A DNA stretch of 64,000 nt from Apium graveolens (Eukaryota > Streptophyta > Magnoliopsida > Apiales > Apiaceae): assembly GCF_009905375.1 (NCBI RefSeq), contig NW_027420624.1, positions 1-64,000 of the forward strand, written 5' to 3'. How positions within the stretch are numbered: position 1 is the stretch's first letter; the number at the start of each line of letters is the position of its first letter. Below, piece after piece: positions 22,085 through 31,387 of this stretch. The notes below the pieces were generated by a model, which was not told where the DNA came from, made no database searches, and worked only from the letters and a program-made list of their open reading frames with translations. Position numbers and translations under genes: made by a program.

Positions 22085-22652
22085 TGATAGGGATAAATAA
22101 ATCCTGATTACATAATAAATATTACAGTTTGGGCTGCAAGGCCCAATAAGAAGATGTATGACATTCAGACCAGAAAGGTTAACATGTTGATCAGGCCTGA
22201 TGGACCAGATCAGGCCTGATGGAACAAAGAAGGCCCAAAAACCCTGATTATTTATTAATTTCATAATTAATAAATAAGGGAGAAAAACAGCTATTAAGAT
22301 AAGTCCTAGTGGGGATATAAATCCTTGTAGATTGGTCTCCAAGGAACCTCATGGGATAAGGAATCAGCTTCCTACTCCCTAGGACTCCTAAGTCTATCCT
22401 AATTCAGAGACTTGACCACCAAGTCTCCTATACCAAGTCCAATTCAAGGACTCCCACATCTATATAAGGGGTCTCACCCCACAAATCAGAACGACGCTTT
22501 TTGGTTTGATTCTCTAATTCACAGAGATACGTAGGCATCTCGTAAAGGCAGAGTTAAGCTACGAAATACGAGAGCAGCCATTAAAGGCCTTGAGCTCCCG
22601 TACCTTAGTAATAAATACAGCAATTATATATATTAGTTTTTTATCTATAACA
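22085..22652 (+). mobile_element. 5' LTR of a Tat-lineage Ty3/gypsy element, with TATA box
   Basis: The 568-bp LTR begins tgatagggataaat and ends tttatctataaca. It is followed by tttggcaccgtctgtgggaa (22653-22672), a gypsy primer binding site. A TATA box ctatataagg lies near 22460, so transcription would start about 30 bp further on. The repeat caggcctgatggaccagat / caggcctgatggaac occurs at 22194 and 22212. No 3' LTR of this family is in the window. Confidence 0.88.
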
Positions 22653-22688
22653 TTTGGCACCGTCTGTGGGAAGGCACAACAACAACCA

Positions 22689-22965
22689 TGGTGAGAACAC
22701 GAAGAACAATCAGAGCTCTAGAAGAAGGAACACCATCGGGGACAACCCAGGTGATTTCATCAACCGTGGAGATACCTCCCCACTCAAACTTATGCATCTA
22801 ATCAAGCGGAAGCCCAGATAGGGGCAACTCAACCTCAGCCACAAGGGACGACTCCCCCGACTATTCAAGGTACGAATTCTCAAGTTCAACAAGTACATAT
22901 ACCTGTGAATTCTCGACCCATCGGGTATGAATATTCAACTATTGTACTACTAACCCCCTTATGGG
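22689..22965 (+). pseudogene. Frameshifted N-terminus of gypsy Gag
   Basis: ATG at 22689, 37 bp after the LTR, starts MVRTRRTIRALEEGTPSG, the typical beginning of a Tat Gag. The frame stops at 22799. The main Gag frame is entered downstream without its own natural start, so a frameshift has separated the two. Confidence 0.65.
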
Positions 22966-24447
22966 ATGCTACTTTACCCCGAGGTTAGAGAAAGTGGATA
23001 CGCTGGGCGAAGTAAAGCACGAGGGCAATCGCCCCCCTATATACGAGGTTTGGCTCCTATCCCCAAGGATCGGGAATTTTCTGGTCCTTACACCGAGAGA
23101 GACTCCGAATCTTCGGATGATGAAGTGGCCCCAAGAAGGAGGCGTCCTCGCAAAGAGCCGATGGCCGATGGAAGGCAAAGCCCTCAAAACACCCAAAGGG
23201 CGAATCCCCAAGAAGTGCAGGAAAGGATCAGGGCTCATGAGGCCGAGATCCAAAGGCTGAGGCGTGACTTGGAGGCTCACCAGGCCACCAGACCCCAGAT
23301 ACCTCCTAGGGGGAGAAATCCTCCTCATGCCATAGACCTGGATGGTCCGGTACGGAGAAGGGCTGTTGTCCCAAGAACTGATCAAAGCAATCTCCTTCCC
23401 CTTGGAGATCCTGATGATCCAACTCCGCCCTTCACTGAAGATATAATGAATGCCCATATCTCAAGGAAATTCAAGATGCCCACTATCAAAGCCTATGATG
23501 GCACGGGAGACCCCGCTAATCATGTTAGGACATTCTCTAATGCACTGCTGCTGCAACCCGTGAACGATGCTATAAAGTGTCGGGCCTTCCCTCAAACCCT
23601 GTCGGGTATGGCTCAAAGAGGGTACAGTCGCTTGCCCCCAAACTCTATTGGATCGTTCAGAGAGTTAAGTCAGGCTTTTATTAAGCAGTTCATCAGTGGG
23701 AGAGTCCATGAGAAAAGTTCAGCATCTCTTATGAGTATTGTGCAGGGAGCTAAGGAATCCTTAAGAGATTACCTGAATCGTTTCACAAAGGAGGCTTTAA
23801 AAGTCCCGGACCTTGATGATAAGGTAGCCATGATAGCACTGCAACAAGGAACTAGGGATGAGTTTTTCAAGATGTCCTTGGCCAAACGTCCCCCTGAAAG
23901 CATGTTGCAGCTCCAAGAGAGGGCAGGGAAGTATATCAAGGTTGAAGAAAGTATGAGGAAGACCGTAGTAAGTAATGAGCCCACTGGAAACAAGAAGCGA
24001 AAAACTGAATTAGAATATATTGCTAAGGACAAGTATCCTAGAACCGAACAAAATTCTGATTCAACCCCCAAGAAGGGAGGACCTGGGCAAAAGTTCACTG
24101 AATATGCTAAGTTGAATGCTCCTAGAAGCCAGATTTTGATGGAGATTGAGAAAGATAGAGATATTCGCTGGCCTAAGCCCTTGAAGGCTGATCCCGCCAA
24201 ACTAGATAAGAGCAAGTATTGCAGATTTCACAAAGATGTTGGCCATGACACCGATGAGTGTGGGCAATTGAAAGATGAAATTGAGTTTTTGATTCGAAAA
24301 GGAAGATTGAACAAGTATACTGGAGAAGGAGGGGACAGGAATAATAATGGAAGGAAGAACTTTGAAGATCGTAGGAGGGACCAAGACGATCAGGGGCGGA
24401 ATCCCCAACCTGGAGAAGAACTTGGTGAAATTTTTGCAAGAAAATAG
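22966..24447 (+). CDS. Ty3/gypsy (Tat) Gag, long open frame
   Basis: 493 codons, the longest apparently intact Gag frame in the window. It begins with a charged region (SESSDDEVAPRRRRPRKEP), then a coiled-coil segment (QERIRAHEAEIQRLRRDLEA). The Retrotrans_gag domain is at about residues 160-300 (YDGTGDPANHVRTFSNALLL, FRELSQAFIKQFISG, LRDYLNRFTKEAL). A CX2H-type knuckle follows (YCRFHKDVGHDTDECGQLKD, near residue 420). Gag forms the virus-like particle in the cytoplasm. The true start is probably upstream at 22689, cut off by a frameshift. The C-terminus is fused to a deletion that removed the protease. Confidence 0.85.
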   Translation: MLLYPEVRESGYAGRSKARGQSPPYIRGLAPIPKDREFSGPYTERDSESSDDEVAPRRRRPRKEPMADGRQSPQNTQRANPQEVQERIRAHEAEIQRLRRDLEAHQATRPQIPPRGRNPPHAIDLDGPVRRRAVVPRTDQSNLLPLGDPDDPTPPFTEDIMNAHISRKFKMPTIKAYDGTGDPANHVRTFSNALLLQPVNDAIKCRAFPQTLSGMAQRGYSRLPPNSIGSFRELSQAFIKQFISGRVHEKSSASLMSIVQGAKESLRDYLNRFTKEALKVPDLDDKVAMIALQQGTRDEFFKMSLAKRPPESMLQLQERAGKYIKVEESMRKTVVSNEPTGNKKRKTELEYIAKDKYPRTEQNSDSTPKKGGPGQKFTEYAKLNAPRSQILMEIEKDRDIRWPKPLKADPAKLDKSKYCRFHKDVGHDTDECGQLKDEIEFLIRKGRLNKYTGEGGDRNNNGRKNFEDRRRDQDDQGRNPQPGEELGEIFARK

Positions 24448-25197
24448 TGTTGTGTTTGCGTGGTCAGCAGCTGATATGCCAGGCATAGACCCGGAGCTGA
24501 TTACTCACAAGTTAAATGTGGATCCAAGCCGGAAGACAGTGAAATAAAAGAAAAGAAATTTTGCCCCGGAAAGATAAGAGGCTATAAAACAGGAAGTAGA
24601 AAAGCTCTTAGAGGCTGGTTTTATTGAGGAGATTCAATTTCCTGAGTGGTTAGAAAACCCTGTAATGGTGAAGAAGGCTAATGGAAAATGGAGGATGTGT
24701 ATAGACTTCACTGATCTGAATGATGCATGCCCTAAAGACTATTTTCCGTTGCCAAGGATTGATACTTTGATTGATGCCACTGTTGGGCATGAGATGCTGA
24801 GTTTCATGGATGGATTTAGCGGATACAACCAGATCAAAATGCATAAGGATGACATTCCAAAGATATCATTCATCACTGACTTTGGTGTTTATTGTTATCT
24901 TGTTATGGCATTTGGTCTTAAGAATGCAGGAGCCACCTATCAAAGGTTGGTAAATAAAATTTTTAAGGACCTTATTGGTAAGACTATGGAAGACTATGTT
25001 GATGACATGTTAGTCAAGAGTCTAGCAAAGACTGATCATATAACCCATTTGAGGGAAGCTTTTGAGATTCTGAGGTACCATAAGATGATGTTAAACCCTA
25101 CAAAATGTGCTTTCGGAGTAGGATCTGGAAAATTTTTGGGATTGATGGTCTCCAAGAGGGGGATAGAGGCTAACACCGACAAAATAAAGGCAATCCT
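24395..25197 (+). pseudogene. Gypsy reverse transcriptase, N-terminal two thirds
   Basis: Directly after Gag, a second frame reads FLQENSVVFAWSAADMPGID (the start of RT), has a TAA at 24545, and continues AIKQEVEKLLEAGFIEEI. The RT core follows: WRMCIDFTDLNDACPKDYFP, MDGFSGYNQIKMHKDDIP, and YVDDMLVKS (24995-25021). The protease is absent, so an internal deletion joined Gag to RT. Homology stops at KAIL (25197), where the copia relic begins. The final 394 bp overlap the A1/A2 gypsy copies almost identically. Confidence 0.85.
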
Positions 25198-25339
25198 ATT
25201 TATTTTATTACCAACTTTCTCTTCTCATCATGACCGATGTTTGGTTTTGATCCCGACCATGTCTCATATGGGGTCAGAGTTTTTTGAGATAGTGAATTAT
25301 TTGGAAGTCTTTTAAGCATATAAATAGAATTCCTAAACG

Positions 25340-27330
25340 CTTACCCCAAAAATAAAATTTGCTTCCACTTCATTTCTTTTAAATAACTCCGGTCCATTTC
25401 AAGTACAGTTCGATTCCTCCTTTCAACTACTCCATTCTATTATGGCGTGTATGGTGCTGTAAAATGTATCTCGATCCTAGCCTTCTCACAATAATCAACA
25501 ACTTCTTTTAACATGAATTCTCCTCCTCTATTGGTTCTGAGAATCCTCACCCTTCTTTCATCATCACTCTCAATCTTGGCTCTAAAACTTTAAAAAGAAT
25601 TAAAAGCCACGTCTTAATTTTTCAAAATACACCCACGCACACCTTTGTTAAAATTATTTTACCAGCAGTAAAAAATTTCTTTTTCTGCCTGTTGTTGTTG
25701 GAGTAATTGGTGTACACAAGTCATCATAAATGATATCTAGCACATGCTTCGCACTAACTGTGTTTGTGAAGGAAAAGGCCGTCTAATTTGCTTAGTAATC
25801 ATACATCCATCACACACATTATTTGGATGAACAACATTCGAAAAACCATACACCATACTGTTCACAAAAATTAATCCCAATGCTTGATAATTAACATGAC
25901 CAAATTGTGTATGCCATAATTTAGACATATCATCAAACTTAAAAAGCAAAAAAATGAGTTTTCTTGTTCCAGTGATATTGTATACCCGATTTAAAGAGAG
26001 TTTCACTTTCATGAGAAATTTTTCTTGGTTATGGAATACCCAAAAAAATTCACCCTTAAGGACCACTCTATTTCCCATTTCTGGCAGTTCGCCAGTGCTT
26101 ATAAATCTCATGCAATGTACGCTCCTCTCCATTTCCGCACTTCAAAATAATCGATGCTTTACCCTCATTTTTTAATGTCGAACCATCTCCGAATCTTACT
26201 TGCCCAATGACGCCTTTATCCAACTCTATAAATTTGGATTTCGACCCTTCATGTGATTACTTTTTCTACTATCCAAATACTACAAATTAGACTGTCCTTG
26301 CTTTTCTTCTATGACATTCATCAACTTTGGAACTAAGGACCATTCATTCAACAACATTTTGTTTCCATCCTCCATTTCAAGTTTAGCCAATAACCTAGCA
26401 GGCTCTTCATCCTCAACTTGTGCAATATTCGCTTCCCGGTTTTGCTCCTTGAACCTTCGAGACTTTCGACAATTTGCTGCAATATGTGCAAAAGTATTAT
26501 GGTTATAACACATGATCTTACTTTTGTCACACCCTCATCCCTTTTATTTTGATGATCCTTCAGCTCTCTTAATATTTTTCTTTAAGCATTCTTCTCTTGT
26601 ATACAACGACTTTCCCTTATTTGGTTAACGCTTTCCCGCTCCTCTTCTGTGAGTAATTATTGTCGGATCGGTTTTTCCTCTTGCCCTTTTACCCATTCTT
26701 TGTGTGCCTTCAATGAACCTACAATTTCCTCTAATATCATAGTTTCAGTATCTCCCAATTGTTCCAATATTAACGTAACTTGATAGAACTTAGCTGGCAC
26801 CATACAAAGCAATTTCTTCACTAAATAGGCTTCTTCCACAGACTCTCTAAGGGCTCGAATGTTTGTAACCATCCCATTCAACTTTATACTAAAGTCATCC
26901 AACACCTTATTGTCTTTCATGACTAAGAATTCGAACTCTGCCTTCAAGGTTTGAACTTGTGCTTTCTTGACTTTTCTAGCCCCCCTGACATAAGGTTTTT
27001 ATAGCATCCCACACTTTTTTGGCCGTCTTCTTTACAGCAAGGGTGAACAATATATCCTCTAGAATCCTTTGGTAAATTATGGCCACTGTATCTTGTTCTT
27101 TCTCTCTTGAATAATAGCCTTTGGGTCTTTAGTTTCCACAGATTCCCATAATTCTTGAGCTTGAGTAAAGACCTTCATCTTCAATGGCCAAATAGTATAA
27201 TTACTCATTTCTAACATTGGGTAAATGAACCCAATACCGCCACTCTTGCCTTATTTCCCTCCATTGAAGTCGTCTTCGACACGTGACTGTGTGTTCACAG
27301 GCACAAAATTACTCGCTCTGATACGAGAAT
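25340..27330 (-). mobile_element. Truncated minus-strand Ty1/copia (gag, protease, integrase start)
   Basis: Right to left: primer site at about 27311-27328 (tcgtatcagagcgag on the minus strand), Gag N-part (27000-27250), and Gag helical part at 26657-26947 (EFLVMKDNKVLDDFSIKLNG, EEIVGSLKAHKEW). Then comes the knuckle CYNHNTFAHIAANC at 26470-26512. Protease remnants are near 26050-26280 and the pre-integrase finger NVCDGCMITKQIRRPFPSQT at about 25750-25830. Integrase pieces run down to about 25360 (RRNRTVLEMDRSYL). RT and RNase H are missing because the element ends at the gypsy junction near 25198-25340. Stops are numerous. Confidence 0.8.
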
Positions 27331-27332
27331 AC

Positions 27333-27660
27333 TGTATCAAATTTGGAGACCTGATGTTCTAAATATAAGTATATGTGTATGTTTGAAACTGAGAAAAATA
27401 AAAACACAATACATGCACGTACCGAGCACTTGCTTTTCATTATACTGCAGAAAATAAATTAACAAAAACTGCAAAACTACTGAACCTACAAATCGGGAAC
27501 TACTATCCCCTGAATACTCTTTTACTCTCTTTATTTTCCACGATCCTAAAACTGCTTCTAGAGATGCATTGACCAAGTCCAACTACTAAATAACTACTTC
27601 AGACAAAATAAAAAAAACTAATAAATATTTAAACACATTTTGGATTACTTTCCAAATATT
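27333..27660 (-). repeat. Single LTR shared between two copia parts
   Basis: The stretch lies between the primer site of the left copia (gag side) and the RNase H end with a purine-rich run (aaggggaaaatatt on the minus strand) of a right copia part. It therefore acts as 5' LTR for one and 3' LTR for the other. Ends are not exact. This arrangement suggests LTR-LTR recombination or tandem insertion. Confidence 0.55.
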
Positions 27661-27666
27661 TTCCCC

Positions 27667-27973
27667 TTAATCCAAGACTTGTTTATCCAGGTTTTTCACT
27701 CCAAGCAGCTTGCACATCCCTTCGAACTTAACAGTGGAAAAAGGCTTTGTCAAAGAGTCTGGATGTTGATTCTCATTACTTATGTGCTGTAAAATTATTT
27801 CCCCATGCCGAACAAACTCTGTAATAAAATGATAGCGTATATCAACATGCTTGCTATGCCCATGAAAAACCGAATTCTTGGTGAGATCAATCGCAGATTT
27901 GTTGTCAATAAAAAGGACCACTGGACCAATACTCTCACTTGTCACTTGATTAAGAACATTACGAAGACAAATT
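27667..27973 (-). pseudogene. Copia RNase H C-terminus, interrupted by the SIRE insertion
   Basis: The minus strand reads VLFIDNKSAIDLTKNSVFHG, then HPDSLTKPFSTVKFEGM and ends GVKNLDKQVLD. This is the RNase H end of a copia polyprotein. Upstream residues stop exactly where the SIRE LTR starts (27974), so that element inserted here. The continuation of this RNase H beyond the SIRE is not found. Confidence 0.85.
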
Positions 27974-28584
27974 TGTTAGATATATTTGATAATGTCATGG
28001 CTAATATGATTTATGTTTAGTTTTCAGATCTTACTTAACAGGACAAATCAGTACTTAACTGGGAATCAGTACTTATACTGGAAGTCAGAACTTAAGGATA
28101 TCAGTACTTATATTATCAGGAGATAATCATCAGAAGTTGGATATCAGAACTTAAGTGCTGAAGGACAATCAGATTAGGATAGTACCTGATTAAAGGAAAG
28201 AAGATCGAGATAAACATAAGAAGAGATATGCATGAAGAAAGAGTTCCGTGAAGAATGGAATACTTGGAAGAAAAGATATCTGATTGATATATTTAAGGAA
28301 GCAGAAGTATATTCCATATCAATTAGCGATTATCTTGTAACTGTGTAATATATAAACACAGACATAGGGTTTACACTATAAGTGTTATCATATTCGAGAA
28401 GATTATTCATTGTAACCCTAGCAGCTCTCGTGATATTTGTTCATCACTGAGAGGTAACAGTTCCATACTGTAACAGAGTTTATTGTTTCAATAAAGTTTG
28501 TTTTGTGTTACTTAAGATATTAAAGTTCGATTTGATTGTATTTTACACTGTATTCACCCCCTCTACAGTGTGTGTGACCTAACA
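27974..28584 (+). repeat. 5' LTR and primer binding site of the SIRE element
   Basis: 611 bp from tgttagatatatttg to gtgtgacctaaca, with TG...CA ends. A TATA-like tgtaatatataaac lies near 28345. The primer site tggtatcagagcct follows at 28587, complementary to initiator tRNA-Met. The words agaactta / agtactta recur many times in 28040-28160. Confidence 0.88.
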
Positions 28585-28640
28585 AGTGGTATCAGAGCCT
28601 ATCTGTTAACACACATACAGTTAAAGATCCAAACACAATC

Positions 28641-29127
28641 ATGTCTGACACAGGAACTCCAACTAAGCCTACCAAAACTGAAGAACCTCCAAAGACACAA
28701 ATCCAAAGTCGGTATGAAACCATCAGAGTTCCTATACTGAGACCATCTGAATATGCCATATGGAAGTTGAGGATGACCATGTTTCTGGAAGCTACAGATC
28801 CAGAATATCTTGATGAAATCAAGGAAGGGCCTCACAAACCAACCAAGCTTGTTGTTTGCAGATGAGGCAGCAAAGACTGTACCAAAGGAAAAGAGTGATT
28901 ATACTGCTGAAGATATCGCATCAATTGCTAAGGATGCTAAGGTACGACACTTACTGCATAGTGCCATTGATAATGTAATGTTAAACAGGGTAATTAACTG
29001 CAAGACTGCTAAGAAGATATGGGATGCTCTGGAAACAAGGTGTTAGGGAACTGATATAATTAAGAAGAACAGGAAGGCAGTACTCACTCAAGAGTATGAA
29101 CACTTTGACCCAAAGGTTAATGAATCA
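28641..29127 (+). pseudogene. SIRE Gag N-terminal part with frame breaks
   Basis: ATG at 28641 starts MSDTGTPTKPTKTEEPPK, then RPSEYAIWKLRMTMFLEATD, the DUF4219/UBN2-like beginning of copia Gag. It leaves frame near 28850, continues at 28861-29044 (AEDIASIAKDAKVRHLLHSA, KIWDALETRC), and stops at TAG 29044. The next block begins in the main Gag frame at 29128. Confidence 0.85.
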
Positions 29128-30972
29128 TTGACTGATTTATATGATAGATTTGTCAAACTCTTGAATGATCTGTCACTGGTTAATAAGGAGTATGATCTTG
29201 AAGATTCAAACCTTAAATTCCTGTTAGCTCTTCCTGAATGTTGGGATTTGAAGGCAACAACAATAAGAGACAATTATAATCTTGATGAAACAACTCTTGA
29301 TGAAATTTATGGAATGCTCAAGACTCATAAACTTGAGATGGAACAAAGAAGCAAGAGGAAAGGAGGAAAGTCAAGGACAGTTGCTCTTAAGACTGAAGAA
29401 GAATCCCCCAAGGCAGCTACCTCAAGGAAAGACAAGGGTAAAGCTCTGTTCACAAAGTCTGAAACTGAGTCATCAAGTTCTGAAAGTGATGATTACTCAG
29501 ATTCTGAAAGCTTGCCTGAGACTGATGCTGATGAGGAGATGATGAAGTTGTGTGCTCTTATGGTGAAAGGGATCACAAAGATTGCATACAGGAAGTTCAG
29601 AAAGGGAAAGAAGTTTTCCAGGAAAGGCATAAGTTCTGATAAGAAGAATTTCAGAAGATCTGAAGGCAGAGGAGGAAAGTCTGATAGAGGAGATTATACC
29701 AATGTTAAATGCTATAACTGTGGTGAGAAAGGCCACATATCTCCTGATTGCAAGAAGGTAAAGGGTGACAAAGGCAAGGCTCTTGTCACAAAGCAGAAAA
29801 ACTGGACAGACACCTCAGACTCTGAAAGTGAGGAGAACTATGCGTTGATGGCAAATGCTGATAAAGAAAGTGCTGAGAGCAGTTCTGAAGCTGCTGAAAC
29901 AAAGGTACCTCAGACTACTTATGCTTTTAATACTGATGATATTAATGAGTTGAGAAGATATCTTAAAACCATGTTTGTTAGTTATAGAGATCAAACTTTA
30001 ACATGTGAAAGATTAACTTCTGAAAATCTTGCTTTTAAGAAAAGAAATGATTTCTTAGAAAAAGAGTTGGTTATGTTCCATCAAACTCAGAAGGATAGAG
30101 ATGATGCTTTTTATGTTAGGGATGAAGTGCTAAAATTGAATGAATCTCTAAAAATTGAGTTAGAAAAGGAAAGAGAGATAATCAGGACTTGGACTAACTC
30201 TGGCAGAACAACTCAAAATTTGCTAAGTAGTGAAAATTGGAAAGAGGGCTTAGGTTATGGAGAGGATAAGAATGATAAAGGAACTGTAGAAATTAAGCCT
30301 GTTGTTAAGCAAAAGCCAAAGTTAAAACCTGTTAAGTTTGTAACTGTAAAGTCTGATAATGATAAATCAGTAGTTAGAGAGGGATTAACTTCTGACAAAC
30401 TAAAACAGGAAAAGACAACTGAAGTAAACATAGGCTTAATGACTAAGAAGCAGCTTAAGCATAAGCTGAAAGATGTTAAGAATGTAAACAAGGTAAAATC
30501 ACCTAGGAAAAATAGGAATGGAAAGGAAGGTGTGAATAAAAGCAATGATTATAAACCTGTTCCTGATGCTCCTAGGAAAACATGTAATAACTGTGGAAGT
30601 TCTAACCATCTGGCTTCATTTTGCAGGAAGAATAAGAACATTAACTCTTTACCTTCAAAATCAGGAGTTAAGAGTCAGTCTGTTAGATATAAATCACAGA
30701 ATCCTTGTTTTCATTGTGGTAGTTTATGGTATTCCATTTATACTTGTAAGGAATATCATAGCTTGTACTATGATTATTATCAATTAAAACCTTCTTTGAA
30801 GAAAGTTTCCATTGTTCCTTCTAGTGTAAATTCTAATTCAAAGCCTGATAGTGTAAGTTCTGATAAGAAAAATGTTAACATAAACTCTGATGCTAAATCC
30901 GCTGCAAATGTTAAAAAACTTGATAAGGCCAAAGTATCCAAGCAAGTCTGGGTCCTTAAACCTAATCATTAG
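29128..30972 (+). CDS. SIRE Gag, main open frame with three zinc knuckles
   Basis: 614 codons. After the UBN2 end (NYNLDETTLDEIYGMLKTHK) come an acidic serine-rich stretch and the knuckle CYNCGEKGHISPDC (about residue 195). A long coiled-coil region follows (LTSENLAFKKRNDFLEKELV). Further knuckles CNNCGSSNHLASFC and CFHCGSLWYSIYTC lie near residues 488 and 532, and the C-terminus is SKQVWVLKPNH. Gag binds element RNA and builds particles. The true N-terminus is in 28641-29127 behind stops, so this frame is only the surviving part. Confidence 0.82.
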   Translation: MTDLYDRFVKLLNDLSLVNKEYDLEDSNLKFLLALPECWDLKATTIRDNYNLDETTLDEIYGMLKTHKLEMEQRSKRKGGKSRTVALKTEEESPKAATSRKDKGKALFTKSETESSSSESDDYSDSESLPETDADEEMMKLCALMVKGITKIAYRKFRKGKKFSRKGISSDKKNFRRSEGRGGKSDRGDYTNVKCYNCGEKGHISPDCKKVKGDKGKALVTKQKNWTDTSDSESEENYALMANADKESAESSSEAAETKVPQTTYAFNTDDINELRRYLKTMFVSYRDQTLTCERLTSENLAFKKRNDFLEKELVMFHQTQKDRDDAFYVRDEVLKLNESLKIELEKEREIIRTWTNSGRTTQNLLSSENWKEGLGYGEDKNDKGTVEIKPVVKQKPKLKPVKFVTVKSDNDKSVVREGLTSDKLKQEKTTEVNIGLMTKKQLKHKLKDVKNVNKVKSPRKNRNGKEGVNKSNDYKPVPDAPRKTCNNCGSSNHLASFCRKNKNINSLPSKSGVKSQSVRYKSQNPCFHCGSLWYSIYTCKEYHSLYYDYYQLKPSLKKVSIVPSSVNSNSKPDSVSSDKKNVNINSDAKSAANVKKLDKAKVSKQVWVLKPNH

Positions 30973-31387
30973 TGGTCTTTGTGATTGCAGGACAACAGGA
31001 AAAATATTCTAGTTCTGGACAGTTGATGTTTAGGACATATGACTGGAAATAAAGCCCTGCTATCAGACTTTATGGAGAAAGCTGACCCAAGTGTTTCTTA
31101 TGGAGATGGCAACATTGGAAAAACATTGGGATATGGCAATATCAATCTTGGTAATGTCATCATTAAAGAAGTAGCTCTGGTCTCAGGACTTAAACACAAT
31201 CTGCTGAGTATAAGTTAAATTTGTGACAGAGGTTATCATGTTGATTTCTTTGAAGAACACTGTGAAGTTGTGAGTAAATCTAAAGGCGAAGTTGTTCTAA
31301 AAGGATACAGGCGTGGTAACATTTATGAAGCTAAGCTTTCAACAAGTACTGATAGTTCTGCAATCTGTCTGATGAGTAGAGCATCAA
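30973..31387 (+). pseudogene. SIRE aspartic protease, degraded
   Basis: The catalytic region reads ILVLDS, then a TGA at 31021-31026 where Gly is expected, then CLGHMTGNKALLSDFM. Later residues GYGNINLGNVIIKEVALVSG and LKHNLLSIS are typical of copia protease. The catalytic Asp is present but the active-site Gly codon is a stop; a further stop lies at 31216. Confidence 0.82.

Noticed and set aside
22969..23457. A 162-codon minus-strand frame opposite the gypsy gag
   Set aside because: It is the mirror of a GC-richer coding region. The plus-strand frame has recognisable Gag motifs and the antisense one does not.
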